Numbered from the stretch's first letter, positions 8,530 through 18,354 are shown. The stretch is 64,000 bases of DNA from Paenibacillus radicis (ex Xue et al. 2023) (GCF_024722015.1 NZ_JANQBD010000033.1:33613-97612); one strand, 5' to 3'. Program-made: numbers and translations. Notes: generated by a model from the sequence alone, not told the origin.

Positions 8530-11500
8530 CTTTTTTACTCCTCTCCTCGATGGCCGGATGATCCCTGACAGTCAGAGGCAAATACATGGTTACCTTCGTT
8601 CCGCGTCCCAATTCTGAGGTAACGATCATAGTAGCACCTGGAATCGAATCCAGGCGGCTTTTTATATTGGAAATACCTATACCGCCGCTTGAGCTTTCAC
8701 CACTGGCAATCTGATAAAGCGTATCATCCGGAATCCCTACCCCATCATCATCCACAATAATTTGCAAATACCGGTCCCCCTCTTGAATCGTCAACGTCAC
8801 CATGCCATGTCCGTCCTTCTCAAACAACCCATGTCGAATGGCATTTTCCACAAACGGTTGAACGGAAAGGGAGGGAATAGCAAGATGTTTGAGGTTGTCC
8901 TCAACATAACATACAAAATCAAATCGCTCCCCGAAACGGGCCTTCTCGATCTCAACGTAAGCTTCAATCAATTCCAGCTCCTGGTTAAGTGTAACGAATA
9001 GCTTATCGCGATCCCTATCCAGAATATAACGTAAATATTGGCTCAGCTTCGATAACAAATACGCGGCCTTCTCTCCATCGGTATAACAAAACGAGATGAC
9101 ACTGCTCAGCGCATTATACAGGAAATGAGGCTTGATCTGAGCTTGATGAAAGGCAAGTTTATTGTGAATAGCCTCTTGTATAGAGGTTTTCATCGTAATC
9201 AGTGTTTGAATTCTTGCGATCAGCGTCTCCGCCTCAAAAGGCTTGGTCAAATAATCATTGGCACCGACGCTAAAGCCAAGCGCAATATCCTGTGATGTAT
9301 CCTTGGCCGTCGCAAACAATATAGGCAAGTCGAGAATCGAATAATTTACTCTCAGCAAACGGCAAAGCTCGATCCCGGAGGTGCCTGGCATCATTACATC
9401 CAATATAACGAGGTCGATCTGAGGATGCTCCTTCATTTTGACCAATGCTTCTTTAGCTGAAAATGCTGCAATCACATTATACCGATGCCTTTTCAGAATG
9501 TTCAGCAGGGTATGAATGTTGGATGCCTCGTCATCGACAATAAGAACGGTATAGGCATGCTGCTCCAGGCTATCCATGGGTTCAAGCTCCTCAGAAGCTC
9601 TTTCAGAATATAGATCGATCGAATAAAGATTATGTGGAACAGGCAATTGCTTGGCTATGTTCAGCAGTGTGAACGTCATGCGTGTCCCATGTCCGACCTC
9701 CGTCCAATCGATCCCAATTTCGCCCCCCATACGTTCAACAAGTTTACGGCTTATATACAGACCGACACCCATTCCCGTATAGCCGTCTTCCGGCAGCACT
9801 TCATCCAGCTGTTCAAAGTAATGAAATACTCTCGATTGCTTGTCTTCAGAAATCCCTGTTCCCGTATCAGCTACTGAGATATGAGCCATTCCATTGGAAA
9901 CCTTTGAAGTTACTGTTATTTTTCCTTTTTCCGTATGCTTAATAGCATTGTGCACCAGATTGTACAAGATTTGTCGCAATCGGCTCTCATCTGCTTGTAC
10001 CCAAATATCCACGGGAACCTGGTTATCCAACTGTACCATCTTACCCGCAAGTTCGAATTGCAACACATCGAATACAATTTGAGTCACCGACCTCACCTCT
10101 ACAACCGTCATCTGCAGTCTCAGCTCACCATGTTTTAAGCGAGTGACATCAATCAAGTCCTGCATGAGCATAGAAAGCTTAACCGATGTATCCTTAACCA
10201 ACCAAAGATTTTGCTTCTGTTTAGAGGTTAGATTATGTTCATCATCATCCAGCAGATAAGAGGTTATATTCATAATTCCATGCAATGGGGTTTTAACCTC
10301 ATGTGACGTATACATTAAAAACTGATCCTTAAGCTGATTGGTAACGGTAAGCTGATGCGTTAAAATTTCCGTTTTCTCATATGCATTTGTAAAGCGGTAA
10401 GCAAGCATAACGTTCATAATGGTAATGAAACAAATAACGGCAACCTTGCCCCTTAAATTGGTTTGAACCACGTTCTCTGAATACAATGACCCATCTACCA
10501 GATAGATTAGCAATGCTATAATAGCAACGATGAACAAGAAGAGCTCCTTACGTTCGGACGTTCCCCTTCCGCTAATGCTGAACAAGTATATCATTCTACC
10601 CAAAATATAAAGCGGAGCGATTGCCATATATAAAAAGAACAAATACCTCACTTCATTATAAAGCGAATACGGCAGGATTATAATTGCAGCCAGATAACCT
10701 ACAATAGGGGATAGCAGCCAGATCCTATTTCTATATGATAGGAGACGGCTATCAATGGAGCAGAAAAATAAAATGATAAATAATGAGCTAAGAAACTGAC
10801 TTACATCCAATGCCTTGTAAACTATCTCAAAAGGAAAGTCCGGCTGCAGTCTCTGAAAGATCTTTTCACCGAACAATAGATGAATAGCAGATAAAGATAA
10901 TAAATACAGGCCGCTAAATAAATAAGTTTTCTCTCTGCTGCGTAGAAAGTAGAGATTAAGATGATAAGCGCCGAACATAACAAGAATCAGGATGATAGCC
11001 AGATCGCTGCCTAGCAGTAAACCGTTCAGCATTGTGATATCCCCATTCCTGCCAAACTGGATTGAGTTCACAATACCCCCGGTAGCATACATATAATTAG
11101 ACACCTGTATAATTATATCAATTTCTTGGGCATTCGAATGAAAAAAAACACTGTACGGTGTATTCCCCGGCATATGCTCTTCCTTGACTGCTGCCGGAAA
11201 TCCGCTGCTTCCCTCCAGCTTGCCATTGATATACAGCCGATGAGACATACGGATGCTGCTCAATTTCACTCCATATATGTCGTCAGCACCTTTAACAAGA
11301 ACCTTGAGCCGATAAGTCCCGTAGCCTTTTCTGCTCATACCGACGTCTGCTTCATTTCCTCTCCAAGGGCCAGGAACAGATAGGTAAGAGACTTCGTTTC
11401 TTAAGCCTGCACGAAAATCTTTTGGCTCCAATAGCTCTCCCTTATAAAATTCCCATTGTCCATCCAGAGTCACCAGTCCTTGATTACTAAAATCCCAACC

Positions 11501-11635
11501 CCTTAAATCCAACACTCCTCGCTCCGCGGGTGGAATCTCCCGATTCGGGATCGTGAGCGAATAAATATGCTCAAACAATAGAGCAACTACAGTAAAGATC
11601 AGAACAATTCCAATGAGTTTGCCAAGGCTTTTCAC
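8522..11635 (-). CDS. Hybrid sensor histidine kinase with two kinase modules and 7TMR-DISM sensor
   Basis: About 1037 aa. After one N-terminal membrane segment comes an extracellular beta-sandwich sensor (7TMR-DISMED2-like, LDGQWEFYKGEL) and a block of about seven membrane helices (7TMR-DISM). The cytoplasmic part has HisKA with the H-box SHEVKTPLHG, an ATPase domain with DTGTGIS, a receiver domain (LVILDVMMP), and a second LytS-like kinase module (QIKPHFLYNAL) with its own ATPase domain (DDDGVGIP). The GTG at 11635 has a G-rich ribosome site five bases upstream; an ATG at 11680 would add 15 residues but lacks one. The family senses sugar-like or envelope signals, but the ligand here is unknown. 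Confidence 0.88.
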   Translation of the reverse strand: MKSLGKLIGIVLIFTVVALLFEHIYSLTIPNREIPPAERGVLDLRGWDFSNQGLVTLDGQWEFYKGELLEPKDFRAGLRNEVSYLSVPGPWRGNEADVGMSRKGYGTYRLKVLVKGADDIYGVKLSSIRMSHRLYINGKLEGSSGFPAAVKEEHMPGNTPYSVFFHSNAQEIDIIIQVSNYMYATGGIVNSIQFGRNGDITMLNGLLLGSDLAIILILVMFGAYHLNLYFLRSREKTYLFSGLYLLSLSAIHLLFGEKIFQRLQPDFPFEIVYKALDVSQFLSSLFIILFFCSIDSRLLSYRNRIWLLSPIVGYLAAIIILPYSLYNEVRYLFFLYMAIAPLYILGRMIYLFSISGRGTSERKELFLFIVAIIALLIYLVDGSLYSENVVQTNLRGKVAVICFITIMNVMLAYRFTNAYEKTEILTHQLTVTNQLKDQFLMYTSHEVKTPLHGIMNITSYLLDDDEHNLTSKQKQNLWLVKDTSVKLSMLMQDLIDVTRLKHGELRLQMTVVEVRSVTQIVFDVLQFELAGKMVQLDNQVPVDIWVQADESRLRQILYNLVHNAIKHTEKGKITVTSKVSNGMAHISVADTGTGISEDKQSRVFHYFEQLDEVLPEDGYTGMGVGLYISRKLVERMGGEIGIDWTEVGHGTRMTFTLLNIAKQLPVPHNLYSIDLYSERASEELEPMDSLEQHAYTVLIVDDEASNIHTLLNILKRHRYNVIAAFSAKEALVKMKEHPQIDLVILDVMMPGTSGIELCRLLRVNYSILDLPILFATAKDTSQDIALGFSVGANDYLTKPFEAETLIARIQTLITMKTSIQEAIHNKLAFHQAQIKPHFLYNALSSVISFCYTDGEKAAYLLSKLSQYLRYILDRDRDKLFVTLNQELELIEAYVEIEKARFGERFDFVCYVEDNLKHLAIPSLSVQPFVENAIRHGLFEKDGHGMVTLTIQEGDRYLQIIVDDDGVGIPDDTLYQIASGESSSGGIGISNIKSRLDSIPGATMIVTSELGRGTKVTMYLPLTVRDHPAIEERSKKVV

Positions 11636-11833
11636 CTGGACCCCCCTTCCCCACAAAATCACAAAAACTTTATAATCCATTCTATCATTTCAGACTCACA
11701 AAATACTCACAAACCTTTATTTATTTTATACGGCTGACATTATTACTAAATCTTCCAATAAAACCAATATTAACTACATAATTCCAATAGGCTCGCTTGC
11801 TTCATTTTGCTCCTTATACAATATAACTCAAAC

Positions 11834-11855
11834 AGCCTGCCGCAAAGGGCAGGCT
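11834..11855 (-). terminator. Hairpin after the sulfatase operon
   Basis: Arms AGCCTGCC/GGCAGGCT with a short loop, followed on the minus strand by GTTTGAGTTATATT. It lies about 30 bases past the stop of the sulfatase gene ending at 11887. The T-run is imperfect. Confidence 0.6.
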
Positions 11856-11886
11856 ATAATTATTCATCTCCAATGAACGCTCACGA

Positions 11887-13221
11887 TTAATCCTGTTGTA
11901 GTGCTTCCTTAAGTCTGGCAACAATGTCCGGATGATCTTCTGCCCCATTTCTATTTTCCCATGGGTCGTTCTTCAGATGGTACAGACGATCACATTCGTC
12001 TTTCTCAACGATAAGCTTCCATTCCCCGTCGGAAACCATTCTCCATTGGCTTGGATGCTGCGGACCTTCATCCAATCCCGAAATCTGTATATCGCGTAAC
12101 GTGCAGGTTTCACCATGCAGAACCGTTTTGAGGGATAACGAATCCTTTGCTTCCTCCATCGTTAAATCAGCCAAATCCACGATAGTGTTGGCCAAATCCT
12201 GCAGCTCTACAAGTGCATCGCTATATTGGCTCTGCTGGATGCCGGGACCGCTAATGACTAACGGGATGTGCACAGATCCGCGTTCCGGTTTGCATTTACC
12301 GAATTTATCGAAATCTCCCAGCATATCTCCATGATCAGAAGAGTAAATGACCACCGTATTTTCCAATTCTCCGCGTCTCTTTACCTCTTCAAGTAGAAGT
12401 CCTATATTGCGATCGATGTTCTCCAGCATTGCGGCGTAATTTTGCCTGATGCTATTCCACGTTTCTTCCGGCAGCGTGCAACGATTCGGCTTCGAAAGCT
12501 GGGCATTCTCCCACTCGGCCTTCATACGATGTGTAATATCCCACGGCTCATGCGGTCCCACAAAATTAACCATCAGAAACCAAGGTTGATCTTGAGGAAA
12601 TTCCTTCAGCATTTGAATGCCATTGCGGGTCAGCCAATTGTCGCAATACGCCTCATCCGGCAAATCCGTTGCATCCGTTCGTTGGCCCCGATCAGTCATA
12701 TCCTGCAAATGAATGTCAGCCAATCCCTCATCGTATAAATATTTCATATAGGGATCACGCGGGGACTTTTTGCCGGAATGTATCGCATCAATCTTGCCAG
12801 CGTTATCGATTGCATCCGTGAATCCCAGCTGATTCAGATCGTCAATCCAGCCTTCCAGCCCCCACCAATGTGTGGGTTTATGAAGGTCAAATTTACCCAC
12901 ACCTCCGACACGGTAACCATTTTCCTTCAGTATGGAATAGAACGTTTTTCGAGACAATGAGTAATTCTCATGGTTGCCGGCAACTTCCGCTTTGTTATAT
13001 CGTAATCCGGAAGCAAGACAGGCTCTGGCCGGAGCACATAAAGGGGAGGGAGTGACCGCCCTTGTAAAGGTAACACCTTGCTTCATCAATGCTTCTATAT
13101 TAGGCATGCGCAGCGGTAAAGCTTCCATACCCAGAGCAGATAAAATATCCGAATGGTACGGCATCCAATCTCCGCGATGTGTGTCCGGAAACAGGAACAA
13201 GAAGTTGGGACGACGTTTCAT
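11887..13221 (-). CDS. Sulfatase, cytoplasmic type
   Basis: A 444-aa alkaline-phosphatase-fold sulfatase. It starts directly with RRPNFLFLFPDTHR and has no signal peptide. Residues 62-66, CAPAR, match the CxPxR motif, in which Cys is converted to formylglycine. YSSDHGDMLGDFDKFGK is the second metal/active-site region. The ATG at 13221 follows AGAGGTGAG. It is the last gene of a cluster encoding a sugar ABC importer and a second sulfatase, with a 15-base gap to the latter. It likely removes sulfate from an imported sulfated sugar; which one cannot be told from sequence. No sulfatase-maturing enzyme is encoded in this window. Confidence 0.87.
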   Translation of the reverse strand: MKRRPNFLFLFPDTHRGDWMPYHSDILSALGMEALPLRMPNIEALMKQGVTFTRAVTPSPLCAPARACLASGLRYNKAEVAGNHENYSLSRKTFYSILKENGYRVGGVGKFDLHKPTHWWGLEGWIDDLNQLGFTDAIDNAGKIDAIHSGKKSPRDPYMKYLYDEGLADIHLQDMTDRGQRTDATDLPDEAYCDNWLTRNGIQMLKEFPQDQPWFLMVNFVGPHEPWDITHRMKAEWENAQLSKPNRCTLPEETWNSIRQNYAAMLENIDRNIGLLLEEVKRRGELENTVVIYSSDHGDMLGDFDKFGKCKPERGSVHIPLVISGPGIQQSQYSDALVELQDLANTIVDLADLTMEEAKDSLSLKTVLHGETCTLRDIQISGLDEGPQHPSQWRMVSDGEWKLIVEKDECDRLYHLKNDPWENRNGAEDHPDIVARLKEALQQD

Positions 13222-13236
13222 TTTCAGCTCACCTCT

Positions 13237-14619
13237 CTAAGAATGATGAAGAAGGGGATCGCGAACGCTCTGCTGCCATCGCAATAACTCCCCCTCCAAG
13301 CGTTGAATATGAGTTTGCTGTAAGGGGTCATCGGCCAAATTAGACATTTCCCATGGATCCTTATACAAATCAAACAATTGAATCCGGTTAGAACCCTTAT
13401 CCCCGGAACTATAGTAGCGAATGTATTTCCACCGTCCGTCGCTAATCATCCGTTGAACATTTTTATATGCTGAAAACACACTTTCTCTAAGCATTGTTTC
13501 CTGGCCGGATATTAGAGGCATCAGACTCCTACCTTCTACCGTATCGGAAAGCCGCGTCCCCGTCAGCTCGCATAAAGTCGGGAAAATATCGATTTGGCAG
13601 CCCAGCCCGCCGACTTCAACCCCTTGCGGTAAACCGGGTCCCTGCATAAGAAGCGGGATATGGATACTGTGCTCATACAAATTTTGTTTACCCAAAAGTC
13701 CATGCTGTCCCAAGGCAAGCCCATGGTCAGCTGTGTACACGATAATCGTATCCTCAGCATGCCCGCTTTGTTGCAGCGCTTGTACGATACGGCCAATTTG
13801 TACATCCAGATGAGTAATCATGCCGTAATAATCGGCCAAATGTTGACGAATTTCGCCTGGCTGCCGTGGAAGGGATGCCAATAATTCGTCCCGCACATAC
13901 AATTCACCATTATCGAAAGGATGCTCTGTCATATAATTATCAGGCAGCGGAATATTTTCTGCATGATATAAATCAGCATACTCTTGCGGCGGAGTCCTTG
14001 GATCATGGGGTGCCGTAAATGCCACATATAATAAGAAAGGATCGTCCTCTTGATGGCTGTGAATGAAATTGATAGCCTCATCTGCAAACAGCTCCGAAGA
14101 AAAAGTATCGCTTAGGACTGCCATCTCCTGCGGATAAATACCATTCGGGTCAAAAGCATGCAGAGGCAGCCCCACATGATCCCCCATTCCCCCAAAGAAA
14201 ATATTCGCTCCGCCGGCAAAACCTCTGGCAAAGCTCCCTTTTCCATTATGCCACTTGCCGATACCGAAGGTTCGATACCCGTCAGCCCGGAGCACCTCCG
14301 GCAAAGTGGCTAGTGCAGGATTCAGCGCCCATAGGTCCTGATTCTCCGTCTCTCCAAGCGTAACCTCTTTACAGGCAGCTGTTGTATTAAATACATTCGC
14401 CCCTGTTAAAAGACAAGCACGACTAGGCACACAGAGCGCAGCTGTTTGTCCCCCCATCGTATACATGGATTTAAAAAGCACGCCCTCAGCGGCCAGTTGA
14501 TCCAATACGGGTGTCTGTACAACCGGATTCCCATACGCTCCCAGGCCATCGAATCTATGATCATCTGCTATCAGAAACAGTATATTCGGTTTTTTTCTCA
14601 CGGCTTGTTGTTCTCTCAT
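13237..14619 (-). CDS. Sulfatase, cytoplasmic type
   Basis: A 460-aa sulfatase. The first metal-binding motif is in NILFLIADDHR. Cys63 in CVPSR is the predicted formylglycine site, followed by ACLLTG, and YTADHGLALGQHGLLGK is the second active-site segment. It has no signal peptide, so it works in the cytoplasm. The ATG at 14619 has a perfect GGAGG five bases upstream. It differs widely in sequence from the next sulfatase, which suggests different sulfate positions or sugars rather than a recent duplication. It lies between the permease genes and the other sulfatase in one co-directional cluster. Confidence 0.88.
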   Translation of the reverse strand: MREQQAVRKKPNILFLIADDHRFDGLGAYGNPVVQTPVLDQLAAEGVLFKSMYTMGGQTAALCVPSRACLLTGANVFNTTAACKEVTLGETENQDLWALNPALATLPEVLRADGYRTFGIGKWHNGKGSFARGFAGGANIFFGGMGDHVGLPLHAFDPNGIYPQEMAVLSDTFSSELFADEAINFIHSHQEDDPFLLYVAFTAPHDPRTPPQEYADLYHAENIPLPDNYMTEHPFDNGELYVRDELLASLPRQPGEIRQHLADYYGMITHLDVQIGRIVQALQQSGHAEDTIIVYTADHGLALGQHGLLGKQNLYEHSIHIPLLMQGPGLPQGVEVGGLGCQIDIFPTLCELTGTRLSDTVEGRSLMPLISGQETMLRESVFSAYKNVQRMISDGRWKYIRYYSSGDKGSNRIQLFDLYKDPWEMSNLADDPLQQTHIQRLEGELLRWQQSVRDPLLHHS

Positions 14620-14669
14620 CTTAACCTCCTAGCCAAATTCAATGATTGAACGAATCTTCGACCCGCCAC

Positions 14670-15458
14670 TTATTTGATAGCTCCGCTTGTGAGGCCGCGC
14701 TGCATATACTTTTGACCGAAAATATATAAAATCACTATGGGAATTGTAATTAACACTAGCGCCGCAAATACTTTATGATAGTCGGATGTATACTCTTTGA
14801 TAAAAAATTTGGGTGCCATCGTCACCGTCAGCATCGTTTCCTTATTGATGAAAACAAGCGGGAATAAATACTGATTCCACGAATTTAAAAACGCCAAGAT
14901 GCCAATCGTCGTAAGCACAGGCACTGCCAAAGGTAATATAACATGAACAAATCTTCCCCATGCATTGGAACCGTCGATCTCCGCAGCCTCCAAAAGCTCG
15001 TTGGGAATCTCATCAAACGAATTGCGGGCGATTAACAGTGAAAAGGGAATACTCATAGCTACTTCCGGACCGATCAACGACAAATAAGTGTTCATCCAAT
15101 GAAAAGCCTTGATCGTTTGAAACAAAGGTACGAGCATAGCAACAGGCGGGATCATAAGGCCGATCAGGCAAATCGCAAATACCGAAGAATCCCCCGGGAA
15201 CTTCAGCTTACTGAAGCCAAAAGCGGCCAATGAAACTGCCATAAGCAGTAGCAGCACAACCGAAGTTGATACAATAAAGCTGTTCAATAGAAAGCGCGGA
15301 AATAAATCAAGACTTAATACAGCTTCATAATTCGCCCAATTGCCCCCTTCAAGCGAATACATAACAAGATAGACCAGTGGAATTACCCAAATAGAAGCCA
15401 TGATCAGGAGAAGGAGATTCATCGTTATCTTTTCAGCTAACTGCAGTCGAACGAACAT
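14670..15458 (-). CDS. Carbohydrate ABC transporter permease (CUT1, MalG-like)
   Basis: A 262-aa inner permease with six predicted membrane helices. The EAA loop is recognisable around LLEAAEIDGSNAWGRFVHVILPLA, where it would contact the ATPase. The C-terminus, MQRGLTSGAIK, is typical of MalG-type subunits. The ATG at 15458 follows AGGAGG and lies four bases from the stop of the partner permease. No ATPase gene is in the cluster, so a shared MsmX-type ATPase is likely, as known for CUT1 systems in Bacilli. Confidence 0.9.
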   Translation of the reverse strand: MFVRLQLAEKITMNLLLLIMASIWVIPLVYLVMYSLEGGNWANYEAVLSLDLFPRFLLNSFIVSTSVVLLLLMAVSLAAFGFSKLKFPGDSSVFAICLIGLMIPPVAMLVPLFQTIKAFHWMNTYLSLIGPEVAMSIPFSLLIARNSFDEIPNELLEAAEIDGSNAWGRFVHVILPLAVPVLTTIGILAFLNSWNQYLFPLVFINKETMLTVTMAPKFFIKEYTSDYHKVFAALVLITIPIVILYIFGQKYMQRGLTSGAIK

Positions 15459-15462
15459 ACGC

Positions 15463-16371
15463 TTACCTCCTAATCTTGTTATAAACGCGCAGTTGAAACG
15501 CCGTATAAATAAATGCGATGAGCAGTAGAACGACGGAAACCGCTGCGCTGTACCCCGTTTTATATTTCAGCAAGGATTCCCTGAACAAATAAGTGGAAAT
15601 GAGCTCCGTCGCTCCTCCAGGCCCCCCCTCAGTCATAATCCAAACCAAGTCGAATACTTTAAGAGCAAATATAATGCCAAGTATCATAAGCGTAATATGC
15701 GTACCCATAAGCATTGGAAAAATAATATGGCGAAATTGCTTAACTACTCCAGCCCCATCTATTTTTGCCGCTTCGAATATTTCCTGATCCATATTTAACA
15801 GACTCGTATAGTAAATCAACATATAGAATCCGGTATTAGCGAATATGTAGACGGCCGCAATTGAATTTAAAGAAGTGGCCGGTTCGGACAACCAGGAATG
15901 AGTCCAGCTATTCCATCCCAAAAACTGAAGCATATGGTTCAGCAGCCCGAAGTTCGGCTCATATATGCCTGCAAAAGTCGTTCCAACGGTAACAACCGCA
16001 ATAACATGTGGCAAAAAGAAAATCGATTTAAACAAACCGTCTGCAATCCAAACTCCATTTAATAAGGTGGCAAGCAATAAGCCAAGGGCCATGGAGATAG
16101 GGATCGTAATGATCAGAAAATAGACCGTATTCCCCAGCGCCTGATAAAAGTTCGGATCATAAAAAAGATTCACATAATTATCGAAACCAATAAAAGCTTT
16201 GCTGCCAATTCCCGACCATTCGAAAAAACCGATATAAATATTGTAGAAGATGCCGAAGAATGTAAACACAGACACAAAAATCAATAAGGGCAGAGCAAAG
16301 AATAAGCCGGTGTAGCGGCTTCGCTTCTTTTTTGCAGGAGACTTGTTCCATTTCATCAAAGCTGTTTCCAC
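15463..16371 (-). CDS. Carbohydrate ABC transporter permease (CUT1, MalF-like)
   Basis: A 302-aa permease with six predicted helices. A basic N-terminus (SPAKKKRSRY) precedes the first helix, and the EAA loop reads IFEAAKIDGAGVVKQFRHIIFPM. The GTG at 16371 follows GAGGAGGG by five bases; the later ATG at 16356 lacks such a site. It lies between the binding-protein gene and the second permease gene. Together they form an importer that, judging by the adjacent sulfatases, may carry sulfated sugars. Confidence 0.9.
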   Translation of the reverse strand: METALMKWNKSPAKKKRSRYTGLFFALPLLIFVSVFTFFGIFYNIYIGFFEWSGIGSKAFIGFDNYVNLFYDPNFYQALGNTVYFLIITIPISMALGLLLATLLNGVWIADGLFKSIFFLPHVIAVVTVGTTFAGIYEPNFGLLNHMLQFLGWNSWTHSWLSEPATSLNSIAAVYIFANTGFYMLIYYTSLLNMDQEIFEAAKIDGAGVVKQFRHIIFPMLMGTHITLMILGIIFALKVFDLVWIMTEGGPGGATELISTYLFRESLLKYKTGYSAAVSVVLLLIAFIYTAFQLRVYNKIRR

Positions 16372-16514
16372 TTAGACCCTCCTCCTTGCATCTAAAGTAA
16401 AGAGTTGGACCTCCGCCAAAGACGCCAAAGCTTATTCGATAGCCACAGCACCAGAAGACACTTTGAACAGAGGTCCATTCTGACAGAAAACTTCATCTTA
16501 ATAATACGAGATGA

Positions 16515-17858
16515 TTAGCGTTTCACTGCATCTGAAGCTTTTTGCACCTCAGCCATTGCTTGTTCAGGGGTAGCCGATCCTGCCGCAACCTTTTGCAAAC
16601 CAGTAAACAGCGCTTGCTCGATAGTGGCATTGTCCAGGAAACGAATTCCGCCTACATCCTTCGTAAGAGCGTTTAATATGACATCAACCGATTGCTTCTC
16701 AATATCTGTTTTTAAACCCGATTTATCCATCGACAGCCCCTCCTTGACAGGAAGGAATTGCAATGCCTTGCTCAATATCGTCTGGTATTCCCCAGTAGCC
16801 ATGAACTCCACGAATTTCCAGGCAGCATCCTTATGCTTCGAATCCTTACTGATCCCGAGCGGAACATCCCCGTTGATCAAAACACTTGCCTTGCCGCCAC
16901 CAATCGTCGGCATCGGTGCAAGACCAAAAGTGCGGTCGCCTATTTTCAATCCATCCTTATTCGCTACATCGTTCATAATCCAAGCGCCTACGAGGATCAT
17001 TGGAAGCTGTCTCTTTTGCTCATACATATCTCTAAGGTCCGGATCAAATTTAGTCGTCAGATTGCCATCCTGAAATAAATGATCTGTGTAAAACTGCTTG
17101 AAGGCATTAGTCGCTTGAATAAACGAAGGATCGGTAAATTTCACCTTCCCTGCATCTGCATCGTACAGCTTGCCTGGAGCGATTTGATTGACGAGGGTAT
17201 AGAATACATCCGTAACGGTCGTGCTTTTACCTCCGGCAAAGCCCAGTCGCGGGATAATTCCGGGCAGCTTGGCATCTTCAAACTTTTTCACAACTTGCTT
17301 GAGTTCATCATAGGTCTTGGGCGGCTCCGCTCCAACCTTCTTGAATAAATCCACATCATAAGAAAGAAAGGGGGTGACTGCAACTCCCGTTGGGATGACC
17401 TTGTAGTCGTTCTTTTTGGCCGATTCCATTGGAGTAGCCTTGAACAGCTTTTCCCAATCCTTGCCTAATGATTTCTCTGCCAAAGGAGCCAGTGGCTCGA
17501 GGACGGGGATATAATTTTTGATCATCGGTCCATTCGAAAAGGCCATGACGTCCGGAGCTTCTCCGCCTTGGATGGCGACCTGGATTTTCTTATCATAGTC
17601 AGCCGATGGGGTGCGAACATAATTCACTTTAATTTTCGGGTATTTGGCGTTAAAGGCTTTGATCAATTCTTGCCACACGTTATCTTCCGGCGACCAGGAC
17701 CAAAAAGAGATTTCTCCCGCTATCTCCTCCGGTTTTTGAGCAGTAGACGCCTTCGTATCCTTAGCTGAGGTCGCGCTACCGTCTTTTATTTGCGATGAAC
17801 ATGCGGAAAGAAGCAGCAAGCTCGCAAGCAAAACACTACCTATATTCCATTTTTTCAT
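16515..17858 (-). CDS. Extracellular solute-binding lipoprotein of a sugar ABC importer
   Basis: A 447-aa family 1 binding protein. The lipobox LLSACSS near residues 17-22 marks it as a lipoprotein tethered to the outer face of the membrane. SFWSWSPED and the segment VNYVRTPSADYDKKIQVAIQGGEAPDV are typical of CUT1 binding proteins. The ATG at 17858 follows AAGGGGTG. It is the first gene of the importer/sulfatase cluster, with a 143-base gap to the first permease gene. A candidate cre site and a dyad matching sites near the divergent ROK gene lie within 75 bases upstream. Confidence 0.9.
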   Translation of the reverse strand: MKKWNIGSVLLASLLLLSACSSQIKDGSATSAKDTKASTAQKPEEIAGEISFWSWSPEDNVWQELIKAFNAKYPKIKVNYVRTPSADYDKKIQVAIQGGEAPDVMAFSNGPMIKNYIPVLEPLAPLAEKSLGKDWEKLFKATPMESAKKNDYKVIPTGVAVTPFLSYDVDLFKKVGAEPPKTYDELKQVVKKFEDAKLPGIIPRLGFAGGKSTTVTDVFYTLVNQIAPGKLYDADAGKVKFTDPSFIQATNAFKQFYTDHLFQDGNLTTKFDPDLRDMYEQKRQLPMILVGAWIMNDVANKDGLKIGDRTFGLAPMPTIGGGKASVLINGDVPLGISKDSKHKDAAWKFVEFMATGEYQTILSKALQFLPVKEGLSMDKSGLKTDIEKQSVDVILNALTKDVGGIRFLDNATIEQALFTGLQKVAAGSATPEQAMAEVQKASDAVKR

Positions 17859-17885
17859 GAACAGAACACCCCTTAAAATAAAATG

Positions 17886-17899
17886 ATAAAGCGTTTTCA
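17886..17899. promoter_or_regulatory. Candidate catabolite-repression (cre-like) site
   Basis: ATAAAGCGTTTTCA matches 12 of the 14 positions of the relaxed CcpA cre pattern TGNAANCGNNNNCA, differing at the first two. It lies 28 bases before the binding-protein start codon. A role in glucose repression is inference. Confidence 0.4.
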
Positions 17900-17910
17900 G
17901 TCATTTATAT

Positions 17911-17931
17911 TTAGTATATAACTTATACTAA
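17911..17931. promoter_or_regulatory. Candidate ROK-repressor operator 1
   Basis: TTAGTATA-TAACT-TATACTAA is a perfect 8-base inverted repeat with a 5-base spacer. XylR-type ROK operators also begin with TTAGT and end with ACTAA. A near-identical dyad lies upstream of the divergent ROK gene. It is placed to control the importer/sulfatase transcript. Confidence 0.6.
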
Positions 17932-18161
17932 TAAAATGCACCATATTTATTAATCGATAAAAAATACATGTATTTACGCCAAAATAAACATTTATTTTGT
18001 ATAATAAACATACTAAATAAACATACTTGCTCATACTCCCCCTTGTTTACCACCACCTTTTGTAAATTAAAAACCGGGAGGTGCATATGATACGATCCGA
18101 ATCGAAATAATATGCAAAATTGCTTGACCTACTCCAGTCTCACTTGGAGTCTCCACGCATT

Positions 18162-18227
18162 AAGAAAAGCTTCTGATCGAACCCCATTCGAGGAAGATAC
18201 ATTCGTGTCTTAGCGGTGGCTTTTCTT
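18162..18227 (+). repeat. Structured repeat family C, copy 1
   Basis: A 66-base element with perfect 9-base ends AAGAAAAGC/GCTTTTCTT and two inner hairpins: CTTCTGATCGAA/TTCGAGGAAG, and AAGATAC-ATTC-GTGTCTT. This could fold as a three-way junction. Related copies lie at 43272-43337 and 20841-20900. Confidence 0.7.
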
Positions 18228-18229
18228 GC

Positions 18230-18277
18230 AATATCAGACTTCTTCAGCTCCGCTGAAAACTTATAAAGTCTGATATT
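18230..18277. terminator. Nested inverted repeat, terminator-like
   Basis: A perfect 12-base inverted repeat AATATCAGACTT/AAGTCTGATATT encloses a second perfect hairpin, TTCAGC-TCC-GCTGAA. It directly follows repeat C1 in the gap between two divergent genes. There is no long T-run, so termination is only one possibility; a structured RNA or an insertion scar is another. Confidence 0.4.
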
Positions 18278-18354
18278 ATCAAAAATCCGAAGTGAAGCTT
18301 CGCCACTTTTGTTAAGCTCAATTATGAGCCCTTATACAATTAACTGTTAGTTAT

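Noticed and set aside
18087..18110. Eight-codon frame after GGGAGGTGC, possible leader peptide
   Set aside because: The ribosome site is good, but the frame (MIRSESK) is about 500 bases from the ROK gene with structured repeats between; probably chance.
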